From Myxococcales bacterium (GTDB taxonomy: Bacteria > Myxococcota_A > Polyangia > Haliangiales > Haliangiaceae): a stretch of 64,000 nt of DNA. This document shows positions 36,205 to 44,654 of the stretch, piece by piece. A program made the translations under genes and the position numbers. The stretch is from assembly GCA_016706545.1 (NCBI GenBank), contig JADJJK010000009.1, positions 124,001 to 188,000 on the forward strand, written 5' to 3'. The notes beneath the pieces were generated by a model that had not been told where the DNA came from, did no database searches, and saw nothing but the letters and a program-made list of their open reading frames with translations. The first letter of the stretch is position 1, and every line of letters begins with the position of its first letter.

Positions 36205-37584
36205 ATGCGAGCCCCGCTAGCTACTCTGGTGACGCTGGGACTTGCGACCGTGTGGCCAGCCGCGCTGGCGTTCGCGGGCGCCGGGCAGGAGGCGGTGGAC
36301 TACGTGCTGGTGCCGCCGGCTGCCACGCCCTCGCGGCGAGCGGCGGGGGTGGCGCACGTGCTGTACCTCAACCGCTGCGCCGGCGGCTGCGAGGTGCAGA
36401 GCGGGGACAACGATCCGCACCAGAACCGGTCGTCCATTATCCGCAAGCCGGCCGTGCTCCCTGCGTTTTCGTTCGGCGACGCCGCGTGGACCTCCTTGGT
36501 GCAGTGCGTACGCCACGCCTATGCGCTGTATGACCTGTCGATCGTCACCGAGCCGCCGCCCGCCAACGTCGATCACGTCGCGGTGCTGGTGGCCGGTCGC
36601 CCCACGGACCTGGGCTTTGGCCTGGGCACGCTGGGCGTGGCGCCGCTGTCGGTGGATTGCTCGCCGCAGCGCAACGTGCTGGCGTTCGCCTTCGCCGACT
36701 CGCACCCCGCGGAGAACCTCAACGAGCTTTGCTCGACTGTGGTCCACGAGGCCGGGCACACCTTCGGGCTCGATCACGCGCTGCAGTGCCGTGATCCCAT
36801 GACGTATCTGACCGCGTGCGGCGGTCAAGCATTCCTCAACATCGAATCCAGGTGCGGAGAGTTCCGCAAAGATCGGCACTGTCGCTGCAGCGATGTTCAG
36901 AACTCCCACGTCAAGCTGACCAACGAGCTGGGCCCAAGCGGGGTGCTGGCGCTCGCCGGCACGGTGAGCCTCGCGGACACGCCCACCTGGGATGGCAGCG
37001 TGCTGACCGGCCAGGTGGACGAGCCGCGATGGATCCGCTCCATCGAGCTGTGGATCAACGGCTTTCGCTGGGGCCGGCTGCCGCACACGGCGCTGTCTGA
37101 CTTCTTGTTCACCGCGCCTCCGGTCTCGAACGGCATCCTGGACATCGAGGTGCGCTCGGTGAACGACCTTGGCGCCGCCGCGGCGCACAAGCTCACGCTG
37201 ACCAAGGGCGCGCCGTGTCAGACCTCTGCGACCTGCCGAGATCCAGAGGTGTGCCAGGAGGGCCGCTGCATGTATCCCGCGCCCACCGGCCCGCTTGGCG
37301 CGGTGTGTACCGAGCCGCAGGACTGCGCGTCGTGGGAGTGCTTCGACTACTCCGGCGCTCCGCGCTGCTCCATGGTGTGCTCCCCGGGCCTCGAGCGGAG
37401 CGAGTGCCCCGCGGGCTACACCTGCGTGTCCTCGAAAGATCCAGCGCCGGGCATGTGCTGGCCCACCGAGGAGCTGCCCAGCGGCGGCTGCAGCTCGGCG
37501 GCGCCGACCTCAGGCCCTGCCTGGTTGCTCGTGCTCCTCGGGCTGCTCGGGCTGCTGGCGCCCCTCGGCTCGCGGCGGCGCTAA
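36205..37584 (+). CDS. Secreted metzincin-like metallopeptidase with MYXO-CTERM tail
   Basis: A 459-aa secreted protein. Signal peptide at residues 1-24. The full metzincin zinc motif HExxHxxGxxH is present as HEAGHTFGLDH at 181-191, and DPMTYLT ten residues later looks like the Met-turn. Cysteine-rich EGF-like spacing follows near 335-410. The C-terminus GCSSAAPTSGPAWLL, then a hydrophobic run and SRRR, matches the MYXO-CTERM sorting signal (Gly-Cys, TM, basic end), which directs proteins to the myxobacterial surface. It is therefore probably a cell-surface protease. It is a single gene; the repeated element copy B begins only 27 bp after its stop. Confidence 0.85.
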   Translation: MRAPLATLVTLGLATVWPAALAFAGAGQEAVDYVLVPPAATPSRRAAGVAHVLYLNRCAGGCEVQSGDNDPHQNRSSIIRKPAVLPAFSFGDAAWTSLVQCVRHAYALYDLSIVTEPPPANVDHVAVLVAGRPTDLGFGLGTLGVAPLSVDCSPQRNVLAFAFADSHPAENLNELCSTVVHEAGHTFGLDHALQCRDPMTYLTACGGQAFLNIESRCGEFRKDRHCRCSDVQNSHVKLTNELGPSGVLALAGTVSLADTPTWDGSVLTGQVDEPRWIRSIELWINGFRWGRLPHTALSDFLFTAPPVSNGILDIEVRSVNDLGAAAAHKLTLTKGAPCQTSATCRDPEVCQEGRCMYPAPTGPLGAVCTEPQDCASWECFDYSGAPRCSMVCSPGLERSECPAGYTCVSSKDPAPGMCWPTEELPSGGCSSAAPTSGPAWLLVLLGLLGLLAPLGSRRR

Positions 37585-37665
37585 CGCTAGCTCAGCGCCT
37601 CATGATCCTGCACATCATGCGCGCAGAACGCCGCTGACGAGTCTGATTCACCAGGTGTGACCCGA

Positions 37666-37773
37666 CCATCGTGCGTGATCCAACCACCGTGCTGGATTCG
37701 AGCACCGTGCTCGACCCGACCACCGTGCTCGACCCGACCACCGTGCTTGACCCAACCACCGTGCTTGACCTAC
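37666..37773. repeat. Six 18-bp tandem repeats, copy B
   Basis: Head-to-tail units close to CCACCGTGCTCGACCCGA at 37666, 37684, 37702, 37720, 37738 and 37756. The units are contiguous without spacers. The central units differ at one to three positions, the outer units more. Confidence 0.9.
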
Positions 37774-37945
37774 CCACCTCCCACGCGCTCACCCCCGCCG
37801 CTCCCCTGGCGATCCGTTCCGGGTTCTGGGTCAAAACAAAAAACTCAGGGTTCTGAAAACAGCAGGGGCTGTGCGGCGGTGTGGAGAGGCGCGCCGCCCA
37901 CTCAGGTACGCCTCTCTGCACCTGGCCCGCCTGCGCCTCTCCAAG

Positions 37946-38016
37946 GGCTGTGGTCAACCGCGCGGCGTACGCGCATCTCGCATGCCCAGGCTCGACGGGC
38001 GCGGTTGTCCATAGCC
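37946..38016 (+). promoter_or_regulatory. Conserved hairpin upstream of the HNH gene, copy B
   Basis: The arms 37946-37963 and 37999-38016 are identical to those of copy A, while the 35-nt loop differs at a few positions, so the stem is the conserved part. Confidence 0.6.
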
Positions 38017-38390
38017 CGACACCGTCCACAGCCCCGAGGCTTCCGCGGAAACGCGCTGCGACCTGGATCACACCACGTTTCCGCGGAGGTTTCCGCGATC
38101 TCGATCGCGGATCCCGGTTTGCTCGCGTCCGCCTACCGGACACACTATCCAACAAAAGATCTTCTATCCAATATCTATATCAAACCCAGCATTCCTCTTG
38201 ACACCTTCCGCGCCCGCGCACCCGCCTTGCCGCCAACCCGCTGCGATCTCTTCTCCCGCGGCCCCTGCGCGCGCTACATCCCCATCTGCCCGCGCGCTCC
38301 ACGAAAAATCGCGCTACCCGCGCTTCCTCGGCACCTGGGGCACGCCAAGCGCGAAATCCGGCGCCGAAAACCGCCGTGCTACAAAGCCTC

Positions 38391-40277
38391 ATGAGCGAGC
38401 CTCTCTCCGTCGAGGAAGTTCAAGCGCTCGGCGAACACATCGCCGAGCAAGCCGTCCACCTGGACGCCGCCATGCATCGCCTGCTGGCGGACCTGCGGAC
38501 GTTCGACGCGGCCGGCGGCTGGTACCGCCAGGGCTTTGGCACCTGCGCGCACTGGCTGAGCTGGCGCGTCGGCTGGGACCTTGGCACCGCGCGCGAGCAC
38601 CTGCGCGTGGCCAGGGCGCTGCACACCTTGCCTCTCGTATCAGAGGCATTGTCCGCCGGGCAGATCTCCTATTCCAAGACTCGCGCCATCACGCGCGTGG
38701 CCACCGCCGCCACCGAAGCGGTGCTGTTGGGTTACGCGCAGCACTGCACCGCCAGCCAGCTCGAGACCGTGTGCCGCAAGGTCGGCGTGCTCGGCGCGGA
38801 TGCTGCCAGCCGAGCCGCGCGCCCACACGACAGCGAGCGCTACGTGGCGCACACCACGACGGCCTCTGGCATGGTGTGCGTCAAGGCGTGCCTGCGCCCC
38901 GACGAGGCCGCGCTGCTGCTTCAAGTACTGCAGCAAGCCGCGGCGGACTGCACGCGCGAGCCGGCGGACGCTTCCGCGCAGGTTGCTGACGTTTCCGCGG
39001 AAGTGTCCGCACCTGCCGAGCGAGCGGAGGGCGCTTCCGCGGAAGCGCCAGCGCCAGCACCAGCGAGCCAGGGCCGGCCCGCGGAAACGCGGACCCGCGA
39101 CCCCACGACTACCACGCGCCGCCCGTACAACCGCGCCGATGGCCTGATGGCCCTGGTCCACACTTACGCGCGCGGCAGCCGCGCCGAGCGCGCGCCCGTC
39201 GAGTTGATCGTCACCGTGCCCGTTGCGCTGCTTCAGCAGTCCGCCGCGACCACCGACTCAGCCACCGGCACCACCGACTCCGCCAGCGACATCTCCTCCA
39301 CCACCGATGTAACCATCGCCCCCGCCTCCTTCACCGACCGCGGCGCGTCGCTGCCGGTGGCCCTCACCGTCGAGACCGACCTTGCGCTCTCTCCGCAAGC
39401 CACCCGCCGCCTGGCCTGCGACTGCGGCCTGGTCGTCGCCACCGTCACCGCAGCTACCGCCACCGACGCCGAACCGCTCTCCATCGGCCGCAAGACCCGC
39501 ACCATCCCCGCCGCCCTCAAGCGCGCCTTGCTGCTACGCGACCGAACCTGCCGCTTCCCCGGCTGCGACCACCGCCTCTTCCTCGAGGGCCACCACCTGC
39601 AGCACTGGGCCGACGGCGGCGAGACCAGCCTGCCCAACCTGGCGCTGCTTTGCTCGCTGCATCACTCGTATGTCCATGAGCGCGGCTATCGCATCACGCA
39701 GTCTGCTACTGGCGCGCTCGCCTTCGAAGATCCGCAGGGCCGCGCCGTCGTCCCGCTGCCGCCGCGCCCCGCTCCAACGCAGCTCGGCTGGCCGGCGCTG
39801 CGCGCCGCCAACGCCGCCAACGCCGCCTTGCCGCTGACCTCATCCACCGGTCAGTGCCGCTGGCGCGGTGAGCGCGTCGATAGCTGGGACGCCGCCGCCA
39901 CCGTGACACGCATCCAGCGCCGCGCCGACGCGGCAACCGCACATTCCGCCCCTGCAGCCCCCGCAACTTCCGCCCCCAACGCATCACTCACCACCGCAGC
40001 ATCCCCTCCGCCCTCCTTCCCCCGCACACCGACACCACCCTCGCCACCCTCACCACTCTCCTCTCTCTCATCGCTCGCCGATCCCTCGCTGGACCCCGAC
40101 GGTCTCCCCCTGCGCGGCCTGTGGGACGACCTCGACCGCCACAGCGCCATCGAGCGCTGGGTCCTCGCCGAGATGGAGATCACGGGCGTTGACCCGCTCT
40201 CCGTCGGTCGCCCCTTGCCGGACCACCTGCAGCACCCGTCACAGCGCCCGTCGAAACATCCGCCAACCTCGCGCTAG
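38391..40277 (+). CDS. DUF222 / HNH endonuclease (13E12-like), copy B
   Basis: A 628-aa paralogue of the protein at 8527-10407, near-identical over residues 1-190 and over the HNH domain (CRFPGCDHR, LEGHHLQHWADGG, NLALLCSLHH). The linkers differ: the palindrome-bearing segment has drifted (VSAEVSAPAERAEG, ASAEAPAPAPASQG), the VVAT tract is short, and a longer Pro/Ser-rich stretch follows the HNH domain near residue 520. Conserved domains with fast-changing linkers indicate selection on both domains. The ATG at 38391 aligns with the start of copy A; a GTG at 38376 is also in frame. Both copies keep the catalytic residues, so both may be active. Confidence 0.85.
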   Translation: MSEPLSVEEVQALGEHIAEQAVHLDAAMHRLLADLRTFDAAGGWYRQGFGTCAHWLSWRVGWDLGTAREHLRVARALHTLPLVSEALSAGQISYSKTRAITRVATAATEAVLLGYAQHCTASQLETVCRKVGVLGADAASRAARPHDSERYVAHTTTASGMVCVKACLRPDEAALLLQVLQQAAADCTREPADASAQVADVSAEVSAPAERAEGASAEAPAPAPASQGRPAETRTRDPTTTTRRPYNRADGLMALVHTYARGSRAERAPVELIVTVPVALLQQSAATTDSATGTTDSASDISSTTDVTIAPASFTDRGASLPVALTVETDLALSPQATRRLACDCGLVVATVTAATATDAEPLSIGRKTRTIPAALKRALLLRDRTCRFPGCDHRLFLEGHHLQHWADGGETSLPNLALLCSLHHSYVHERGYRITQSATGALAFEDPQGRAVVPLPPRPAPTQLGWPALRAANAANAALPLTSSTGQCRWRGERVDSWDAAATVTRIQRRADAATAHSAPAAPATSAPNASLTTAASPPPSFPRTPTPPSPPSPLSSLSSLADPSLDPDGLPLRGLWDDLDRHSAIERWVLAEMEITGVDPLSVGRPLPDHLQHPSQRPSKHPPTSR

Positions 40278-40295
40278 CAGGGTGGAGCCGGGGCT

Positions 40296-40662
40296 CACAT
40301 CATGCGCGCAGACCGCCGCCGACGAGCCTGACCCACCCACATCGTGCCCTCCTGCGCCTCTCCAAGGGCTGTGGTCAACCGCGCCGCTTGCGCGCATCAC
40401 GCCTGCCCAGGCTCGACGAGCGCGGTTGTCCACAACCCGCCACCGTCCATAGCCCCGAGGCCTCCGCGGAAATGCGCCGCGACTTGGATCACGCCACGTC
40501 TCCGCGGGGGTCGCGAAGGTTTCCGCGGAAGCGCCAGTAGCTGCCGAGCGAGCGGCGGGCGCTTCCGCAGAGTCGCGGAGCCTCGCTACTACGACCACCA
40601 CCGCGCGCCGTCCGTACAACCGCGCCGATGGAAACATCTGCCCACCTGGCCCGCTGCCAGCG
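40296..40662 (+). mobile_element. Internal-deletion derivative of the HNH element, copy C
   Basis: About 367 bp that keep the left end (CACATCATGCGCGCAG), the hairpin region, one central piece of the coding sequence (around VSAEAP to RRPYNRADG) and the 3' terminus, while the tandem repeats, DUF222 domain and HNH domain are gone. It cannot encode the protein. Its structure is what a MITE-like non-autonomous derivative would look like. It directly follows copy B, so unequal recombination is an alternative origin. Confidence 0.65.
40367..40437 (+). promoter_or_regulatory. Conserved hairpin, copy C
   Basis: Arms 40367-40384 and 40420-40437. The inner nine base pairs (CAACCGCGC/GCGCGGTTG) are intact; the outer part has drifted. 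Retained even though the gene has been lost. Confidence 0.5.
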
Positions 40663-40672
40663 GGGCGCCAGC

Positions 40673-41323
40673 TCAGCGCTTGAGCAGCTTGAAGGCGTGC
40701 GTCCACTGATTGTGCAGCATGCCCGGGATGCACCACAGGATGCACAGGGGCTCGATGACGCGCGCGGCGGCGGCGACCCCCATGTCAGCGGCCTCCCACC
40801 CGAACTGCTGCAGCACGTGGGTGACCTTGTCCTTGGCCGCGGCGTCGTTGCCGCAGATGAACATGGTGGGCAGGGTGCCGCCGAAGTCCGGGTTGACGAA
40901 GTTGGCGTTGCCCACCGACGAGAACGCCTTGACGAAGTGGGCCTTCGGCGCGGCGGCCACCAGCCGCTCCATCAGCGAGTCGCCAAGCGAGGTGGTGAAA
41001 AACGAGATCATGCCGTCCTGCGGCGGACGGTCTGCGATCGGGTTGGTGGCGTCGAGCACCACCTTGCCGGCCAGCGAGTCGGCGAGCCCGCGCACCACGG
41101 TCTCCGCCGCGGAGCCCTTGAGCGCCAGGACGATGATGTCGCCGTAGGCGGCGGCTTGCTCGAAGGTCCCGACCGAGGCGTTTGCCTTGCCTTGCGCCCA
41201 GGCCGCGAGCTTCTGCACTTCGCGGGTGCCGCGCATCACCGCGTAGCCGTGCTTGAGAAACCCGTTGGCGAGCACTTCGCCGACGGTGCCAGAGCCGAGA
41301 ACTGCGACTTTCTGCATGGACAT
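40673..41323 (-). CDS. NADPH-dependent F420 reductase-like / NAD(P)-binding oxidoreductase
   Basis: A 216-aa Rossmann protein. The dinucleotide fold is VAVLGSGTVGEVLANGFLKHG at the N-terminus; DIIVLALKGSAAETVV and KVVLDATNPI follow, then a FVKAFSSVGNANFVNP segment typical of the COG2085 / F420H2:NADP oxidoreductase-like family. Use of F420 is not assured, since many members bind only NADP. The start MSMQKV at 41323 follows GAGGG; the next ATG (41317) is equally plausible. It sits with NmrA-like and metallo-hydrolase genes in a probable redox/detoxification group on the same strand. Confidence 0.85.
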   Translation of the reverse strand: MSMQKVAVLGSGTVGEVLANGFLKHGYAVMRGTREVQKLAAWAQGKANASVGTFEQAAAYGDIIVLALKGSAAETVVRGLADSLAGKVVLDATNPIADRPPQDGMISFFTTSLGDSLMERLVAAAPKAHFVKAFSSVGNANFVNPDFGGTLPTMFICGNDAAAKDKVTHVLQQFGWEAADMGVAAAARVIEPLCILWCIPGMLHNQWTHAFKLLKR

Positions 41324-41512
41324 GAAACCCTCGTGTGGGCCCAAGCTAGGTGCGCCGCTCGCGCACGGCCCTGGGCAAAGTGGAGAGGTAGCAAAGGAGA
41401 GCGGGTGGAAAAAAGGTGGAGAGCGCGAACCGTCGTGAAGGATGGTGAGGGACGGCGATGGCAGCGAGTGCTGCGTCGCGTTGGCGCGAGCTTCGCGAGA
41501 GGGTAGCGCAGG

Positions 41513-42380
41513 TCAGCGCTTGAGCGCTGGCCGCAGGACGTCTGCGATCGGCACCGTGCCGCGGACCGCCCGGGCTGCGCCGCCTTCCCAGGCCACGTGG
41601 CCGGCGCGGATCCCGGCGTACATCTCGCGGAACAGCTCCGCGAAGGGCGCGGAGACGCCGAAGCTGGTGAAGGTGGGGACCACGGCCTCGAGCGGCGCCT
41701 CCGCGGCGACGATGGAGCCAGGCTTGCCGAGCAGCTCTCCCACCACCGCGGCGACATCGGCGGAGCTGTAGCTCTGCGGGCCCGACAGCTCGATGCGGGT
41801 CTGCCCGTGCGGGCCTTCGAGCAGCGCGCTGGCCGAGACCAGGCCGATGTCCTTGGTGGCCACCATGGGGATGGCCAGGTTGGCCGGCAGGAACGTGGGC
41901 AAGATGCCCTGCGCCAGCGCGCCCAGCGCGGCCATCCAGTTCTCCATGAAGTACGCGGCGCGGACGGCGGTCAGCGCGCTGACCTTGGCCAGCGCGGCCT
42001 CGGCGTAGTGGACCGAGCGGATCGGCCCGGTGCCGTCCGGTTGCTGCGCGGCGATGGAGGACAAGAGCACCACGTGCGGCACCTCGGCGGCCTTCACCGC
42101 CGCGGCCATCACATCGACGACCGCGCGGTTGTCCTCCGAGCGGCTGGAGCGAGCTGGGGCGCGGTGGCACCAGCAGGTAGGCGCCCTTGCTGCCGCGAAG
42201 CGCCGCGGTGAGCGACGCGAGGTCGGACACGTCGGCGACGGCGATCTCCGCGCCGCGCTCACGCCACGCGGTGGCCTTGGCGGCGTCCCGCACGATGACG
42301 CGGACGGGCGCCTTGGCGGCGAGCAGGGTGGTGGCGACGACAGCGCCCGTGTTTCCGGTGGCTCCAGCGATGGTGAACAT
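41513..42380 (-). pseudogene. NmrA-like NAD(P)-binding protein, frameshifted
   Basis: An NmrA/HSCARG-type atypical short-chain dehydrogenase split over two frames. The first frame encodes TIAGATGNTGAVVATTL to RGSKGAYLLVPP, the nucleotide-binding half. The second encodes DNRAVVDVMAAAVKAAEVPH to the end (RGTVPIADVLRPALKR). The frame changes by one base between about 42135 and 42170. Together the parts make a full-length protein of about 288 aa, and the second part shows no other damage, so this is either a recent mutation or a sequencing error. The start MFTIAG at 42380 has GGAG nine bases upstream. Family members act as quinone reductases or redox sensors. Confidence 0.8.
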
Positions 42381-42449
42381 GACGGTTTGCTCCAAAGACG
42401 TTGAGAGGTGGGCTCATCATGCGATCGGATATGCCATGAACCAAACATG

Positions 42450-42473
42450 TCAGATTGATACTAGGTATGCGGC
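42450..42473. promoter_or_regulatory. Possible operator upstream of the NmrA-like gene
   Basis: The short palindrome ATACTAGGTAT (within 42458-42470) lies between the NmrA-like start and the stop of the metallo-hydrolase gene. A redox or LysR-type regulator could bind here. Weak evidence. Confidence 0.3.
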
Positions 42474-42504
42474 AGGTTCATGGCTGGCCACCGGGCTCGT
42501 CGAG

Positions 42505-43458
42505 CTATTTTTGCGTGCGCAGGTTGGCCACGCTCATCTTGAGCAAGAAGTCGCGGTTGGCGTGGCCTGGGTACCTGGCGATCATCTTGGCCATCGCGTC
42601 TTCGTCGGAAGATGCCGCCGCGGTGATGGCGAGGACCTCTTCGATGTACGCGCGGTCCGCGGCGAACACCGAGGCGTCGGTCGGCGCGCCGTGGCCCGGG
42701 TAGACGATCGGCTGCTTGGCCGCCCAGGCGGCGGCGAGCTGGTCGAGCGTGGCTTGCCAGGCGCGCGCCGCGTCCCGGGTGACGCCGACGCCCAGCCACA
42801 GGTGGACGTCCTGGTACGCCAGGTCGCCGGTGAACAGCGCGTTGAGCTGCGGGCTGTAGGCGGTGGTCATGTGCTCGGCCTCGGTGGCGGGGTAGCTCGT
42901 GGTCAGCTCGAGCACCGCGCCGCCGGGCAGGGTCAGCCGCGGCTCGGTGAGCACCTCCAGCTCGCGCTCGTAGTCGAAGCCGGCCGCGTGCTGGTCGGTC
43001 CTGGGCTTCATCGCCGGCAGCGCGTCGAGCCAGCCCTGGCTGGCCATCCAGGTCGCCATGCCGATGGCGTCGGCCTTGATCTCCGGCCGCGCCACCACGA
43101 AGCGCGCCTGGGGCAACGCGGCGCGCAGCGCGCCGAGGCCCAGGAAGTGATCGGGGTGGCCGTGCGTGATCAGCACGGTCACCGGGCCGGCGGTGCGCTG
43201 GGCGAGCAGCGCGGCGATGGCGGCGCCGTCCTTGGGCGTGCGGGTGGCGTCGATGACGATCGCGCCCTGGCCGTCCGAGAGGACGTAGGCGTTGACGTTG
43301 GACTCCTCGGCGGCGTGGCGGTCGAGCGTGACCGGCCTGGCAGGCGTGGCCGGCGTGGCCGGCGTGGCCGGCGACTTGGCGCCGCCGCAGGCGACGAGCG
43401 CGGCGGTGGAGGCGACGAGGGCGAACGAGACAGCGGCGGATGAGCGAAGCGCGGACAT
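42505..43458 (-). CDS. Metallo-beta-lactamase-fold lipoprotein hydrolase
   Basis: A 317-aa exported hydrolase. Lipoprotein signal at residues 1-24 (SFALVASTAALVACGG), then a Thr/Pro/Ala linker. The metal site motif is LITHGHPDHFLG, with later ligands in NALFTGDLAYQDVHL and PIVYPGHGAPTD, as in the B-class/glyoxalase II superfamily. Subgroup and substrate are unclear; a beta-lactamase role should not be inferred from the fold alone. The ATG at 43458 has AGGAG eight bases upstream. It is divergent from a LysR-type gene 131 bp away, which probably controls it and perhaps the NmrA and F420-like genes downstream. Confidence 0.88.
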   Translation of the reverse strand: MSALRSSAAVSFALVASTAALVACGGAKSPATPATPATPARPVTLDRHAAEESNVNAYVLSDGQGAIVIDATRTPKDGAAIAALLAQRTAGPVTVLITHGHPDHFLGLGALRAALPQARFVVARPEIKADAIGMATWMASQGWLDALPAMKPRTDQHAAGFDYERELEVLTEPRLTLPGGAVLELTTSYPATEAEHMTTAYSPQLNALFTGDLAYQDVHLWLGVGVTRDAARAWQATLDQLAAAWAAKQPIVYPGHGAPTDASVFAADRAYIEEVLAITAAASSDEDAMAKMIARYPGHANRDFLLKMSVANLRTQK

Positions 43459-43589
43459 GACGGGGCTCCTTGCGTGCGGGACCTGGTGTGCGACCGGACG
43501 GCACGTCGCGGTCGGCGGTTGGCGGTCGGCGCAAAGCCATCCTGCCCGAACCCCACTCATGAGTGAAACGGATGATATAGATAGCAAGT

Positions 43590-44564
43590 ATGTCTGATGT
43601 GCATGACGTGCTTGGCGCGCTCGATCTCAACCTCCTGCGTTCCCTCGATGCCTTGCTCACCGAGCGGCATGTGACCCGCGCGGCGGCGCGGCTCGGGGTC
43701 ACCCAGTCGGCGGCCAGCCACGCGCTGGCGCGGCTGCGTGAGGAGGTGGGCGATCTGCTGCTGGTGCGCGGTCCAGGCGGGAGCCTGCTGCCGACGCCGC
43801 GCGCCGAGCAGCTCGGCCCGGTGGTGCGGCGCGCGCTGTCCGATATCGCGGCGGCGTGGCGCGAGCAGGAGTTCGTGCCGGGCAGCGCCCGCCGCACGTT
43901 CACGATCGGCGCCGGGGACTTCGCGGAGCTGGTGCTGCTGCCGGCGCTGGCGGCCCGCCTGGCGGCGACGGCGCCGAGCGTGGATCTGTTCGTGCGGGTG
44001 GTGCCGCCGGAGGCCACCGCGGCGCTGGCCAGCGGCCAGCTCGACGTGGTGCTGGCGCCGACGCGCGACCTGGGCAGCGGGTGCTTTCAGCGCCACCTGC
44101 TCGACGAGGTGTTCACCGTCGCCATGCGCGGCGGCCACGCCGCCGCCACCGGCAAGCTCACGCTGGACCGGTACTGCGCGCTGGATCACCTGCTGATCGC
44201 GCCGCGCGGCAGCCCCGGCGGCTTCGTCGACGACGCGCTGGCCAAGGTCGGGCGCAAGCGGCGGGTGGCGGTGACGGTCCCGCACTTCTTGATCGCGCCG
44301 CACGTGGTGGCCGCCACCGAGCTGGTGATGACGGTGGCATCGCGAGTGGCCACGGCCTTCGGCAAGAGCCACGGCCTCGTCACCCGGCCGCCGCCGCTGG
44401 AGCTCCCCGGCTTCGTCATCAACCTCATCTGGCACGAGCGCACGCAGAGCGATCCGGCGCAGCGCTGGTTCCGCGAGCAGATCATCGCCTGCGCCGGGCG
44501 GTCGCGCGCCCGCGGCGGCGCTCGCCCGCTTCCGCCCGACGCGCTGCCAGAGCTGGCGCAGTGA
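43590..44564 (+). CDS. LysR family transcriptional regulator
   Basis: A 324-aa LysR-type regulator. The N-terminal winged helix-turn-helix is textbook: LDLNLLRSLDALLTERHVTRAA, GVTQSAASHALARLREEVGD, then LLVRGPGGSLLPTPRAEQL. Residues about 90-300 are the periplasmic-binding-like effector domain (FTIGAGDFAELVLLPALAARL). The sequence around the effector cleft resembles the NodD/SyrM-LeuO side of the family. It is divergent from the metallo-hydrolase gene and most likely regulates it together with the redox genes beyond. The effector is unknown. Confidence 0.92.
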   Translation: MSDVHDVLGALDLNLLRSLDALLTERHVTRAAARLGVTQSAASHALARLREEVGDLLLVRGPGGSLLPTPRAEQLGPVVRRALSDIAAAWREQEFVPGSARRTFTIGAGDFAELVLLPALAARLAATAPSVDLFVRVVPPEATAALASGQLDVVLAPTRDLGSGCFQRHLLDEVFTVAMRGGHAAATGKLTLDRYCALDHLLIAPRGSPGGFVDDALAKVGRKRRVAVTVPHFLIAPHVVAATELVMTVASRVATAFGKSHGLVTRPPPLELPGFVINLIWHERTQSDPAQRWFREQIIACAGRSRARGGARPLPPDALPELAQ

Positions 44565-44573
44565 CGGCGCGCG

Positions 44574-44653
44574 GCCACGGCCGCGACGACGACCGCGACG
44601 ACAGCCGCGACGACAGCCGCGACGACCGCGACGACAGCCGCGACGACAGCCGC
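44574..44653. repeat. 12-bp tandem repeats between convergent genes
   Basis: About seven units of CCGCGACGACAG, with some 9-bp variants, fill the space between the LysR stop and the stop of the membrane-protein gene. Simple-sequence slippage is the likely origin; no spacers. Confidence 0.85.
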
Positions 44654-44654
44654 G

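Larger units (their letters stand above)
37611..40281 (+). mobile_element. Repeated DUF222-HNH element, copy B
   Basis: About 2.67 kb, the most complete copy. The left end begins CACATCATGCGCGCAG, shared with copy C. It then has six 18-bp tandem units, conserved non-coding DNA with the hairpin, an AT-rich tract, and the HNH gene. Its right end (around AACATCCGCC...CTAGCAGG) is shared in altered form with the ends of A and C. It lies immediately after the metzincin gene and is followed after about 14 bp by copy C. Divergence from A is moderate and uneven, so the copies are not recent duplicates. Confidence 0.65.

Noticed and set aside
37666..37773. CRISPR-like array
   Set aside because: The 18-bp units are contiguous, with no spacers and no cas genes nearby.
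44574..44653. CRISPR or iteron origin
   Set aside because: Simple 9/12-bp slippage repeat between two convergent genes without spacers, AT-rich DNA or replication genes.
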